DNA from: Impatiens glandulifera | Lineage: Eukaryota; Streptophyta; Magnoliopsida; Ericales; Balsaminaceae | Length of the DNA: 64,000 bases | Assembly: GCF_907164915.1 (NCBI RefSeq) | Contig: NC_061867.1 | Location: 46,348,242-46,412,241, forward strand | Reading direction: 5' to 3' | Shown: piece by piece, positions 37,500 through 47,830 of the stretch | Numbering within the stretch: position 1 is the stretch's first letter | How the letters are laid out: each line of letters opens with the position of its first letter | Position numbers and translations under genes: made by a program | Notes under the pieces: model-generated | What the model was told of the DNA's origin: nothing | The model's input: only the letters and a program-made list of their open reading frames with translations | Database searches by the model: none

Positions 37500-37775
37500 C
37501 ACAATGCTAATTCACATGTATTGTAATATAATTCACGTGTATTGTAATATTACAATACGCGTGAGTCATATTGTAATACGCGTGAGTTATGAATCACGCG
37601 TATTACAATACACGTGAATTATATTACAATACACGTGAATTATATTACAATACACGTGAATTATATTACAATACACGTGAATTATATTACAATACACGTG
37701 AATTTTATGATACCTATTACAACCACGTGAATTATATTACAATACACGTGAATTTTATGATACCTATTACAACAT
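37500..37775. repeat. 21-bp minisatellite and palindromes between convergent genes
   Basis: About five tandem copies of a 21-bp unit ATTATATTACAATACACGTGA (37600-37720), plus inverted versions just upstream (TATTGTAATACGCGTGAGTT and ATATTACAATACGCGTGAGT). Together they allow hairpins of many tens of bases. The array lies between the 3' ends of the transposase and Ulp1 genes. A 95-codon ORF rich in YYNTREL is a translation of the repeat, not a gene. Confidence 0.8.
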
Positions 37776-37892
37776 TCATGTCTGAAATGATGATGATAAA
37801 CAATTACAATAATTCAGTGTTTACAAAACATGTTACAACAATAATTCAGTGTTTACAAAACAATATACAACAATAATTCAGTGTTTACAACT

Positions 37893-40800
37893 TCATGGCT
37901 CTAAAATCTGGTGGTACAACCTGACTGCCCACTTTTCTCTATATAATTGCATATTCTTTGATATGCAATTTTCTAGACCAAGTTTAGCAGTCAGGTACTC
38001 TAAATACATTAATACAAAAACGCCACAGTCCCCACTCCATTCTGCTTTTGGTACTTCAGGGTGTGGGATTTTCTGAAATCTAAAAGTTTCATTTATCATG
38101 TTAGGATACTTGGCCATTTCAAGTTCAGACATTTCTTTATGAAGGAAGGGCGGCAACATCTCACAAATGGCTTTCATGTATTTTCCTAATTCTTCATCAT
38201 TGAAAATTGTCTGATCGCAATCATAAACATCAATTCTCCATTATTGCAATCGAATAACACACAGTACCCAGTGTAGGTTGTTGAGGTTGAGGGGGAAGTA
38301 AATAACATCAACACTGCTCCAACCGGGCATATGTTTATCTTCTCTACCCCAGTAGTAGTGGTAAATGATTTCAGCGAAAGTATGGCCAACTGGTTTTTTT
38401 GGATCAACCGAGTCAGCAACAAAATCGTCATAGTATGAAGTAATCAAAGGGCCAAACTGGCAATCTAAGATGGTGAAATCCGCCGGGTACGACTTAGGGT
38501 AGGCGAATGCTCTTGCTCTTAGCAGACAAATTGCTGCATTCATCTCCACATCAGTTAGCCACTTATTTAACCTCAGAATTGTAGTGAAGAACTTAAGGTC
38601 TCCAGTGCCATCAGGGAGTTGAACCTCTTTAAATGTAGCCCCTTTCGCAAATTCTTTCTTGAACTCTTTCCTCAGTTGCTCATTACAAGTCGACATAGGA
38701 TCGACAACAATCGTCTTCTTTCTTGGACGAGGGACGATGTAGGGACTAAGTACAGCTTTCGACGCCGTCCTCTTTCTCTTAAGTAGGATGTGGGATGCAT
38801 CTTCCAGTACCACCACATCCTCATCTATCCGCTTGTCCTCCTTCTTCTCTTCCTTCTTCTGCACAACGAAATGATCGTCCACCTTCTTCTGCACCACCCT
38901 CCTACCCCTCTACACCACCTTCCTACCCCTGTGCACCCCCTTCTTACCCCTCTGCACCCCCTTCCTACCCCTCTGCACAACGAAATCATCGTCCACCTAC
39001 AAAGAAATCATTGAATTAGGTAACAAAAGTCTTCAATTAGTCCAAATGCAAGAATTGCATACCTCATCTTCATTATCCTCCACCTTCCTACCCCTCTGCA
39101 CCCCCTTCCTACCCCTCTGGACCCCCTTCCTACCCCTCTGCACAACGAAATCATCGTCCACCTACAAAGAAATCATTGAATTAGGCAAGAAAAGTCTTCA
39201 ATTAGTCCAAATGCAAGAATTGCATACCTCATCTTCATTATCCTCCACCTTCTCTTCCACCTTCTCTTCAACCTTCTCTTCAACCTCCTCTTCCACCTTC
39301 TCTTCAACCTTCTCTTCAACCTCATCTTCATTATCTTCCACCTGCTTCTCCACCTGCTCCTCCACCTGCTCCTCCACCTGCTCCTCCACCTGCTCCTCCA
39401 CCTGCTCCTCCACAGCTTCCTCAACATTCCCACCATCTGTCTTCTCCTCCAAAGTCCCAAAATTGTCCATTTCCAACAACGGCCCATCCTACAAAAACCA
39501 GAAAAGCCCTTCAATTAGTCCAAAGGCAAGAAATAGGCAAAGTGTGCTAATTGCACCAAATGCAAGAAATGCATACCTCGATATTCAATTCACCATCTTG
39601 AACTGTCTTCTCCATCTCCAACAACGGCCCATCCTACAAAAACCAGAAAAGCCCTTCAATTAGTCCAAAGGCAAGAAATAGGCAAAGTGCGCGAATTGCA
39701 CCAAATGCAAGAAATGCATACCTCGATATTCAATTCACCATCTTGAACTGTTTTCTCCATCTCCAACAACGGCCCATCCTACAAAAACCAGAAAAGCCCT
39801 TCAATTAGTCCAAAGGCAAGAAATAGGCAAAGTGCGCGAATTGCACCAAATGCAAGAAATACATACCTCGATATTTTTTTCACCATCTTCAACTGTCTTC
39901 TCCTCCAAATTCCCAACATTCTCCATCTCCAACAACGGCCCATCCTACAAAAACCAGAAAAGCCCTTCAATTAGTCCAAATGCAAGAAATAGGCAAAGTG
40001 CGCGAATTGCACCAAATGCAAGAAATGCATACCTCGAAATTTTTTTCCCCATCTTCAACTGTCTTCTCTTCATTTTCATTGTCCTCCCCAACAGTGTTTT
40101 TCTCCAAGAGCCCAACAATGTCTTTCTCCTGTCCATCCTACAAAAACCAGAAAAGCCCTTCAATTAGTCCAAATGCAAGAAATAGGCAAAGTGCGCGAAT
40201 TGCACCAAATGCAAGAAATGCATACCTCGATATTTTTTTCACCATCTTCAACTTTCTTCTCCTCCAAATTCCCAACATTCTCCATCTCCAACAACGGCCC
40301 ATCCTACAAAAACCAGAAAAGCCCTTCAATTAGTCCAAATGCAAGAAATAGGCAAAGTGCGCGAATTGCACCAAATGCAAGAAATGCATACCTCGAAATT
40401 TTTTCCCCATCTTCAACTGTCTTCTCTTCATTTTCATTGTCCTCCCCAACAGTGTTTTTCTCCAAGAGCCCAACAATGTCTTTCTCCTGTCCATCCTACA
40501 AAAACCAGAAAAGCCCTTCAATTAGTCCAAATGCAAGAAATAGGCAAAGTGCGCGAATTGCACCAAATGCAAGAAATGCATACCTCAGTATTTTTAACAC
40601 CATCTTCAACTGTCTTCTCTTCATTTTCATTGTCCTCCCCAACATTGTTTTTCTCCACAAGCCCAACATTGTCTTCCTCCTGTCCATCTTACAATAAACA
40701 GAAAAGCCTTCAATTAGTCCAAATGCAAGAAATACACCAATTATCCAAATGCAAGGAAATGCAAGAAATACATACCTCAACTTCATTATCCTCCACAAGC

Positions 40801-42545
40801 CCAACATTGTCTTTCTCCAAAATCAGCACATCATTGTCTCCCTCCTGTCCATCCTACAATAAATAGAAAAGCTTTCAATTAGTCCAAATGCAAGAAATGC
40901 ACCAATTATCCAAATGCAAGGAAATGCAAGAAATACATACCTCAACTTCATTCTCCTCCACAAGCCCAACATTGTCTTTCTCCAAAATCAGCACATCATT
41001 GTCTCCCTTCCCATCCTACAAAAAAGAAAAAATCATTTAATTAGACCAAATGCAAGAAATGCCAAATGCACGAAATTATCATCATTCAAACTCATACCTT
41101 AGTGCTCACCTCAAAATCCCCCTCGTCCTTTTCTTCATCATTCTCCTTCTTTTTCTCCCCTTGCTGTAGTTGCTTTAACATCCGTTTAATGAGAATTATT
41201 TCATCTCTCATTTCGGTTTTGATGAGACTTATTTCATTTCTCATTTCAGTTTTGAAAAGAGTTATTTCGTTTCTCATTACAATTTTGAATTCATTTAGCT
41301 CCTTTGAAAGTTCATCCAATCTACATCTATCGTGGGGAGTTGTTGCTGTTGGAGTTGGGGGAGAGGATTCTTCGTCTTCGTCTTCGTCTTTTCTACTCGT
41401 GGCGGTCTCGACAGGATAAGAGCTGCTGGTGCTGGTGCTGGTGCTGGGGGTAGGGTTGCGGGTTCTTCTTCTTGTGGAAGGTTTGGCTTTGGCTAGAGTA
41501 ATTTGTCTTTTCTTCCTCATGACAGTTTTTTTTATGAGGAACTCCATTGTCAATATCTCCAAATTTCCTCTTTCTGCAGTCAAGATCAAAAAAGACATCA
41601 TAAACATTACTTCCCATATCTTCAAAGTCATCCCCAGCATATAAGATCTTCTCTTCTTCAGACAATTCCATTTTCTTAACAATCGTGCCTTGCAGGGCAG
41701 TGTGAAGATCAGAGGCAGTGCTCTTCCTCTTTGATTTGTACTGTATTATCCTTGGGCAGACAGGCTCTTCCGTTTGAAGCGTCGTTTTAATTGCAAGATT
41801 GGGGACAAACGTTTGGATCACCTCATAAGTCCACACTTGTAAGGCTAGTGCGAACCCATATACGGTATAAGAAACATCGACATCTTTGTCTTTGTCTTTG
41901 TCTTTGTTCTTCTTCTGCAGATATAGCTTCCTGTAGCGATCAAGGTCTTTGGTCAAACCCTTCATGGTTGCTCTAAAGGCCACCTTTCCCCATGGAAAAT
42001 TAAGGAAGGTGTCGATGTCATCGACCATGCTGAAGAGTTTCATATTTATTATCCTCCTCGGGTCAAAGGCAAAGAGATAATGGGAAACAAGGTATACCAG
42101 CCCCAATTTCCATGCATCTTCCCTATTAGAGCAGGACATGAATTTTGAATGAAGGTCTCCTATTCTAATAAGTGGAATACGTTTAAAATATTTAAGAACC
42201 AAAGTTGGAGATTCTTCAACCTGGTTGAAAATTGTTTGCTCCGCAGGGAATCTCCCAAAATTGAGACCTGTAACCAATGCAAACTCCTTCATCCCGAAGC
42301 ACAGCTCTTCTCCATTCACAAGGAACTTCATCTCCATAGAATTTGAGCTGGACTTCCTGAGGAGCATGTGGTGTATAATCATTCCTGAGAAACGCAGTAA
42401 CGGGTGCCCTTTGAATAAGAATCTGAATTGGGTTTCCTCTACCCTTTCAGTTAGATTCATCTTCCCAAACTTGGCAGCAATATTTCACATATTGGTTTTC
42501 CAGGATACCCTCCCAGCAAACTCGGGTATTATAGTGGACTCCATC
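37893..42545 (-). pseudogene. Transposon-borne DUF1985-Ulp1 (SUMO-protease-like) gene, Kaonashi ULP type, with several lesions
   Basis: It reads on the minus strand. The first exon (42545-41098) encodes a DUF1985-type domain (HPLLRFSGMIIHHML, ELCFGMKEFALVTGLNFG, WKLGLVYLVSHYLF). A basic, Ser/Thr-rich linker and a coiled coil (LDELSKELNEFK, then repeated MRNEI/FKTE heptads) follow, then eleven short acidic exons (see the array entry). The last exon (38996-37893) holds a C48/Ulp1 cysteine protease domain. Its triad is readable: His in LHWVLCVI, Asp in WRIDVYD, Cys in SGDCGVFVLMYLEYL. Lesions: TGA at 42486-42488, a net one-base shift in exon 1 (1448 nt, probably in the T8 run near 41524), TAG at 38910-38912, and TAA at 38241-38243. 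Intact relatives would cleave SUMO or related conjugates. This copy cannot make a full protein. Confidence 0.85.
38997..41097 (-). repeat. Tandem array of exon-intron units inside the Ulp1-like gene
   Basis: Twelve introns alternate with eleven short exons. Exons in plus coordinates are 39063-39161, 39228-39488, 39577-39633, 39722-39778, 39867-39944, 40033-40137, 40226-40303, 40392-40495, 40584-40688, 40776-40853 and 40941-41015. Introns are 66-88 nt; six of the seven between 39489 and 40583 are 88 nt and nearly identical. They start GTATGCATTTCTTGCATTTG, contain the branch-like GGACTAATT, and end GGTTTTTGTAG. Exons are 57, 75, 78, 99, 105 or 261 nt, all multiples of three except 40392-40495 (104 nt, one T short). 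They encode acidic stretches such as DGPLLEMENVG and LEEKTVEDGEKNIE. The acceptor at 40689 has changed from AG to AA. The 261-nt exon contains its own VEEQ/VEEK repeats. Confidence 0.88.
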
Positions 42546-43215
42546 TACAAAACAAGGAAGAAGATGGGAATAAGCAAATCGAATTAACCAGTAAAGGTGC
42601 AGTAAAGGTGCAGTAATACATTAAGGTGCAGTAATGGACAGTTCTAAAGACATTAAGCATATGATGTGTCATTTCTTAGATCAACAACTCATCCTGTCTC
42701 ATTGGCATTCTATTAAACGTAAAGCAGTAAAGCAGAATAAGAACAGACGAAAATTAAGCAGTAAAGCAACAAAAGTTAAGCCCTAAGCCTACACAGTCAA
42801 AGAAAACACAAAAATACCATTTCTTCACAAGAACATAACAAACACGGAAATGCCATTTCTTAAACGAGAAATGAATGAATAAGCGTGAAATGCATGCATG
42901 CAGAATAAGAACATTGATACAATACTCGTCATATACACACTAAAAGCATTTACACACATAAACGAAACCAGAACCAAACCCTAAATCCTAAATATATCAA
43001 TATAAATCAATATAAACGGCATAATACACTTCTAAAACCTAACCCTAACACTTAAAGCCCTAAACTCACCGGAATATGTCGAATAGACGGCGGAAAAAGA
43101 CGATGATGTCGAATAGAGTGGAAAGTCGATGATGTTGGACGAGGAACGATGTTGAGGAACGATGATCTTGATCTATGTTGAAGGGTATTTGGCAGTTGAG
43201 AAGACTGGTTTTGGA
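42546..43215. other. Upstream part of the Ulp1-like gene within the Mutator-like element
   Basis: No ORF of interest. A splice acceptor (TTTTGTAG) lies directly before the ATG at 42545, so an untranslated first exon probably lies in this stretch or in the TIR. Its right part (about 43000-43215) contains AAACCTAACCCTAACA telomere-like boxes and pyrimidine-rich sequence on the minus strand, resembling a plant leader. Confidence 0.5.
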
Positions 43216-43609
43216 AGTCGGAGTGGGAGGGAGAATCGGGGAGGTTTTGTTTTAAATTAGGGCCGGAAAATTATATATAAGACTAAAGACGCGATTTACC
43301 ATGCACGCGATTTAATCTAAATCGCGTGAGTTCATCACCGCGATTTAGATGAAACGCGTGGATGGTAATTCACGTACATTTAAAAACGCGAATTACCAAT
43401 CACGCGTTTCATCTAAATCGCGTTGATGAACTCACGCGATTTAGATTAAATCGCGTGATTGGTAATTCGCGTCTATGAGCGTAAAAACTGGCGCCCGAGG
43501 GGTATCTCTGACATTTCGCAGGGCAAAAGGGCCATTTTTGCCAACATTAGTAGGCGGGGGCCCTTTTTGGAATTTCCCCTGTTATGGGGGCCATTTCATC
43601 AAATTTCCC
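43216..43609 (-). repeat. Right 394-bp terminal inverted repeat of the large Mutator-like element
   Basis: Inverted copy of 32702-33095, equal in length. Substitutions visible by eye include GGGCCCGCG against GGGCCCCCG and TTTTACCCTACG against TTTTGCCCTGCG. It includes the same internal palindromic ATTTAGATGAAACGCGTG units. Confidence 0.92.
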
Positions 43610-43714
43610 TTTACTCTCACATATATATTCAAATTAACCACAGCTCTCGACCCGGCAATCCGGACACTTTAAAAATTAAGCATCATTATATATATATATA
43701 TATATTAGTTAGTT

Positions 43715-44888
43715 CAAGAGCAGAGCCAGGATGAAAAATTACCTGGGGCTGACTCCAACTTGCATCTCAAATGTAATTTTTAATGTTCCGCTTTTTTTCA
43801 ATAAAATTTCCACGATTATTAGAAGATGGAGACTCGTCATGCCCTCTCAATGCACACGCTTGCAAAGTGAGTCACCGAGTGCTTTCAATAGTTGTTGTAA
43901 GCTGTAATCTGTTATTTTGTTTTTCATCTAAAGACTATGCATTCAGTACTTTGTCAATATGACAAGGATATTCATTAGATTATCAAGATATTCAACTGCC
44001 CTATTATGTGGTGAAATATTACATCCTATATGCATAACAAAAGAGAATCTATCCTCATCATTAACTCGCTTTCAATATTTGAATCCATCTATTGTAAATG
44101 TAGGTTTTTGGGGTTGCTTATGTTCAAACAAGAAATATGGGAAACAAAAAGCAGCATCTTTCAAAGGAGAGTATTCTAACTAAGTAAATTTCTTAAACCA
44201 ATGATTTTGGAATCGTCGATTTTGATTTCGAAATTTGGTTGGCGGGTACTCATCCTTAATAGGTTGATATGACCCATCTTGATATAAGCTCGTCTAATTT
44301 CATCTATTTGATTAAAAGAATATTTTCATATCGGAATACGTAATGATGGATCAAGTTTAAGAGAACTTACATCAACATCAATTCTAGGAGATTTATTAGG
44401 TTCTTGAGCAGGGATATCAAATTCTTTATTTAAATACCGAATCAAACCAATGTAACTATTTCAACTTGTTTATTAATATTAATTTATATTTTCTTATAAA
44501 TTTTTGAAATAGTTTAAAATTAAGAAATATAAAACACTATTATTATTTTAATTTTTATATTTTACCCTTATAAATAATTTGTATTATTAATTATATTGAA
44601 ATAAATAAAAAATAATATATAATTATTATATAAATATAATTTTAAAATAAATAATATTATTATATGATTTATATAAATATAATTTTAAAATAAATAATAT
44701 TATTATATGATTTATATAAAATATAGGTGAGGCAAGGGTTTGATCACTTGACTTCATCTTCACAGTTTATCTACATAGCCAACTGGGCTGAGGGTCATAT
44801 TTAAAATACAAATATAATATGTTTTATTTTAAGATTTATTTTAGGTGGGGCTGGAGCCCACCCTAGCCCATGCATGGTTCCGCCCCTG
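43715..44888. mobile_element. Non-autonomous hAT element with perfect 8-bp target duplication
   Basis: The left end CAAGAGCAGAGCCAGGATG pairs with a right end that reads inward CAGGGGCGGAACCATGCATG. The flanks are both AGTTAGTT (43707-43714 and 44889-44896). The insertion splits the Helitron unit TTAGTTAGTTAAAAAGTTG. The 75-codon ORF inside (43959-44183) has no transposase features. A stretch near 44725-44800 (GGCAAGGGTTTGATCACTTG) is typical of the inner ends of this hAT type. Confidence 0.85.
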
Positions 44889-46019
44889 AGTTAGTTAAAA
44901 AGTTGAACTTATATTGTTAAAATGTTCCGCGTTCATCAAATTTGGTGTTGAATTTAAAATATAAATTATTATTAGTCTAGTTGGTTAAAAGGTTTACTTG
45001 TTTTGTTAGGTTGCAAGTTCAAACCATACTTATATCATTTTTAATTTTATTTTTAACTGTTTTAAGTTTATGGGCGGATCAACCCACAATCTGACCCAAT
45101 TATTCATTTACTCTCACATATATCCAAATTAACCACAACTCTCGACCCGGCAATTCAGACACTTTAAAAATTAAGCATCATTATATATATATATAGGTTA
45201 GTTAGTTAAAAAAGTTGAACTTATATTGTTAATTAAGAGAAATAAGTAATATATTACTATATGATACAGAGAGAAAAAGTTAACATATTATAAGAAAATA
45301 AATATAAAAAATAAATAAATATAAAAGAATACGATATTATACGATATTATACGATATTTTATAATATATAATTAATAATAGAGATAATAATATTATGTAT
45401 TAAAAATTTGGAAAATTGGGGCCTCCATTCAGAAGCCTATGCAACTGCATTAGGCCTGGATGTATGGCAAAGATTGCTTTATGATGCAAATCAAAAAGGT
45501 ATAATTATTTCATTGTGAATCACGTTTTGTGCCATACAGAAAAGTAAAAAAGTAACAAAGCAATAAAAGAAGGATGGAAAACAAGAAGATTTCTTGTCAA
45601 AGATAATATAAATTGGGTCTCATCCTTTTCTTTTTTTAGTCAATCTTTCATTCTATTTATCTCATTATCAAATTCTATCATTTGATACAATTTTCAAATA
45701 AAATAAATTGTGATATATATAATATCATATTAGTTTATTTACAAGTATAATGTAATATCTATCTAATAGACACCATTTATATAATTCAATATACTAATAA
45801 TTCAATACAATAATTTTCTATTATTTTAACACATCAATACAATAAAAATAATGTTTATCTTGTTCAAGATGTTAATGTTATAATTATAATATCAGATTTT
45901 GTCGTTTGGAAAAACTCAATGATCAAATCAAAAGGACAAGATTAAACCTTACTATTGATGATGTGTGGAAAAAGTCGGATCAATTTAGCGTAAGTAAATA
46001 TTATGAATCATTAAATCAA

Positions 46020-46459
46020 CTAGCATTTAACCCGTGCATTTGCACGAGTAATAATATAAAAAATCGTGAAAAAAATTACAAATAACATTTTTAATTTTAT
46101 TTTTAACCGTTTTAAGTTTATGGGTGGGTCAACCCACAATCCGACACAAATATCTATTTACTCAGCATCTATATATATATAGATTAGTTAGTTAAAAAGT
46201 TTAACTTATATTAATGTTAAAACGTCCCGCGTTCATTAAATTTGGTGTTGAATTTAAAATATAAAGTTTTAGTAGCCTAATTGGTTAAAAGTTGTATTCG
46301 TTTTGTTAGGTTGCAAGTTCGAAACATACCTCTAGCATTTTTAATTTTATTTTTAACCGTTTTAAGTTTATGGGCAGGTCAACCCACAATCTGACCCAAG
46401 TATCCAAATTAACCACATCTCTCGACCCGACAATCCAGACACTTTAAAAATTAAGCATC

Positions 46460-46499
<40 letters not shown>
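46020..46499 (-). mobile_element. Non-autonomous Helitron (480 bp) inserted in the LINE
   Basis: On the minus strand it starts TCTATATATATATATATATA after A and ends with the hairpin CTCGTGCAAATGCACGGG and CTAG before T. The host LINE sequence joins cleanly across an A/T dinucleotide, as expected for Helitron insertion without target duplication. It includes A-box-like TAGCCTAATTGGTTAAA and B-box-like GCAAGTTCGAAAC. Confidence 0.85.
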
Positions 46500-46992
46500 T
46501 TTCAGGTGAATAACTATACGTGGAATATGGTTTTACACAATGGTATGCCCCGACAATAAACTTCAATATAAGGGGGTCGTCATAGTGAGAAGGTGTCACT
46601 TATGTGCAGAGAGGTGGAGGAGACTGCTTCACACATTTTTGCATTTCCCTTATGTTGAATCCATTTGGAATTTATTGTAGAGCATTCTCGGAGTTAATTA
46701 TGTTATGTAAAGGACCACCAACAATAATTTTTGTTCTAAGTGAGTTGATCAATATGCAAAATCGTTGGGATTGAAAAGAAGTGGATTCATATTTCACTTA
46801 TCTTTTGGTGGACGATGTTGAAACATGAGAATCTTTGACAATAGAAATAGGCCCAATAGAATTCTCAAGAGCCTTCTTTGACCATTCTCGTAGAGATCAA
46901 GATGGGCAATACCGTCGTTTCTACTGGAAGCATAGTGGATCTTCTAAATGAGATCAGAAGAGAGTAAAGTTTTGAGGTTACATTTGACCGTC

Positions 46993-47505
46993 TTTTTTTA
47001 TATTTTGAAACATGTTTAACTAGTTTGTCCCAAATTTATGTTTATTGTTGCTTAGGTTTCTATCCGGTTTGCTAGATGATGTGTGGTAGTCAATACGGCG
47101 TGGGAGAGTCGGCCCTGAGCATTTTCCATGTTATGTGGATTTTTTTGTTTGTCTTCTTTGGATTTTTTATATTTTGAAACATGTTTAACTAGTTTGTCCC
47201 AAATTTATGTTTATTGTTGCTTATGTTTCTATCCGGTTTGCTAGATGATGTGTGGTAGTCAATACGGTGTGGGAGAGTCGACCCTGAGCATTTTCCAAGT
47301 TATGTGGATTTTTTTGTTTGTCTTCTTTGGATTTTTTATATTTTGAAACATGTTTAACTAGTTTGTCCCAAATTTATGTTTATTGTTGCTTATGTTTCTA
47401 TCCGGTTTGCTAGATGATGTGTGGTAGTCAATACGGTATGGGAGAGTCGGCCCTGAGCATTTTCCAAGTTATGTGGATTTTTTTGTTTGTTTCTTTGGAT
47501 TTTCG
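46993..47505 (+). repeat. 169-bp tandem repeat, three copies, in the LINE 3' region
   Basis: The block starting TATTTTGAAACATGTTTAAC occurs at 47001, 47170 and 47339, an exact 169-bp period. Each copy contains GTGTGGTAGTCAATACGG and GAGCATTTTCCA. Copies differ by only a few substitutions, so the amplification is recent compared with the LINE's decay. Confidence 0.92.
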
Positions 47506-47830
47506 TTTTTGGCATCATCAGTGATTGACTGATTAGGTTTTACAGGTTTTATTTAAAATTGTGCCTCGATTCAGTTCCTCTTGAATGCGTTGAGCATGAT
47601 AGAATAATTTTTCGATTAATATTTTGGTATTTGGTTTTTGTTTCTTCAATTTTTTGAAGTAGCATTGATTTAGTCTTCACTCTAGTCTATTTGTTTTGAA
47701 CTGTCATTATTTTGATAGACATCAACTTACTTGGTTGGGTGTGAGACTCGGGCATAACAATTTTATTATGTTGTAAATTTTATTTTAATATTATTCTTTA
47801 TTTTTTATAAAATGAATTTTTGTTAAATTA

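Larger units (their letters stand above)
32702..43609. mobile_element. 10.9-kb Mutator-like element (KI-MULE/Kaonashi type) with captured BRCT gene and Ulp1-like gene
   Basis: The ends GGGAAATTTGATGAAATGG and its inverse are flanked by the perfect 8-bp duplication TTTACTCT (32694-32701 and 43610-43617). It carries four blocks: a captured tandem-BRCT gene part (34024-34938, plus), internal TIR-like sequence (35100-35470), a transposase gene lacking its catalytic core (35617-37323, plus), and a DUF1985/Ulp1 gene (42545-37893, minus) convergent with it. A Ulp1-like gene opposite a MULE transposase is the arrangement described for Kaonashi MULEs in Arabidopsis. The element is defective, but its near-identical TIRs suggest fairly recent movement, presumably with transposase supplied in trans. 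Confidence 0.9.
32544..45233 (-). mobile_element. Non-autonomous Helitron, interrupted by a Mutator-like and a hAT element
   Basis: On the minus strand the 3' end is a hairpin (TCGTGTAAATGCACGGG) followed by CTAG at 32544-32547 and then T. That matches the Helitrons at 15973, 46020 and 49090. The family landmark CCGACCCAAATATCCA lies next to the Mutator-like insertion. The rest continues at 43610-43714 and 44897-45233 with CTCTCGACCCGGCAATC, CTTTAAAAATTAAGCATC and the TTAGTTAAAAAGTTGAAC units. The 5' TC end is degraded near 45225-45233, so that boundary is approximate. Confidence 0.68.
31869..45458. mobile_element. Outer hAT-like element, 13.6 kb including nested insertions
   Basis: The left end CAGGGCCGACTCCCAGAG, followed by GGGAGGCCCCATGCA, pairs with a right end that reads inward CAGGCCTAATGCAGTTGCA and then GGAGGCCCC. 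Immediate flanks are GATGTAGC (31861-31868) and GATGTATG (45459-45466), six of eight identical, as expected for an old hAT duplication. Only about 0.67 kb on the left and 0.22 kb on the right are its own sequence, all AT-rich and non-coding. Everything between about 32544 and 45233 arrived later. Confidence 0.55.
45890..47830 (+). mobile_element. LINE (L1-type non-LTR retrotransposon) 3' fragment, split by a Helitron
   Basis: The left part (45890-46019) encodes DDVWKKSDQFSVSKYYESL, like the region after the reverse transcriptase in plant L1 elements. After the Helitron (46020-46499) the frame resumes with NYTWNMVLHNGMP and reaches a zf-RVT zinc-binding motif, RRCHLCAE then, one frameshift later, EETASHIFAF. 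Remnants of the following WWTMLKHENLRIF block are also visible. A long non-coding 3' region with a 169-bp triplicated segment runs to an AT-rich tail near 47830. 5' truncation and multiple stops make it inactive. Confidence 0.72.

Noticed and set aside
37589..37876. 95-codon ORF with repeated YYNTREL
   Set aside because: It is a translation of a 21-bp DNA minisatellite (seven codons per unit) with no start context or splice partner.
39046..39663. Long plus-strand ORF rich in Ser/Thr repeats (SSTFSSTCSST)
   Set aside because: It is the antisense reading of the VEEK/VEEQ acidic exons and the introns of the minus-strand Ulp1-like gene.
39489..41097. Regularly spaced near-identical 88-bp repeats with variable segments between, superficially CRISPR-like
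   Set aside because: The repeats have GT-AG splice ends and a branch-like motif, the variable segments are protein-coding multiples of three, and the context is a plant transposon. They are introns.
32702..43609. Treating the 394-bp repeats as LTRs of a retrotransposon
   Set aside because: They are inverted, not direct, the duplication is 8 bp, and the coding sequence is a MULE transposase with SWIM and CCHC fingers.
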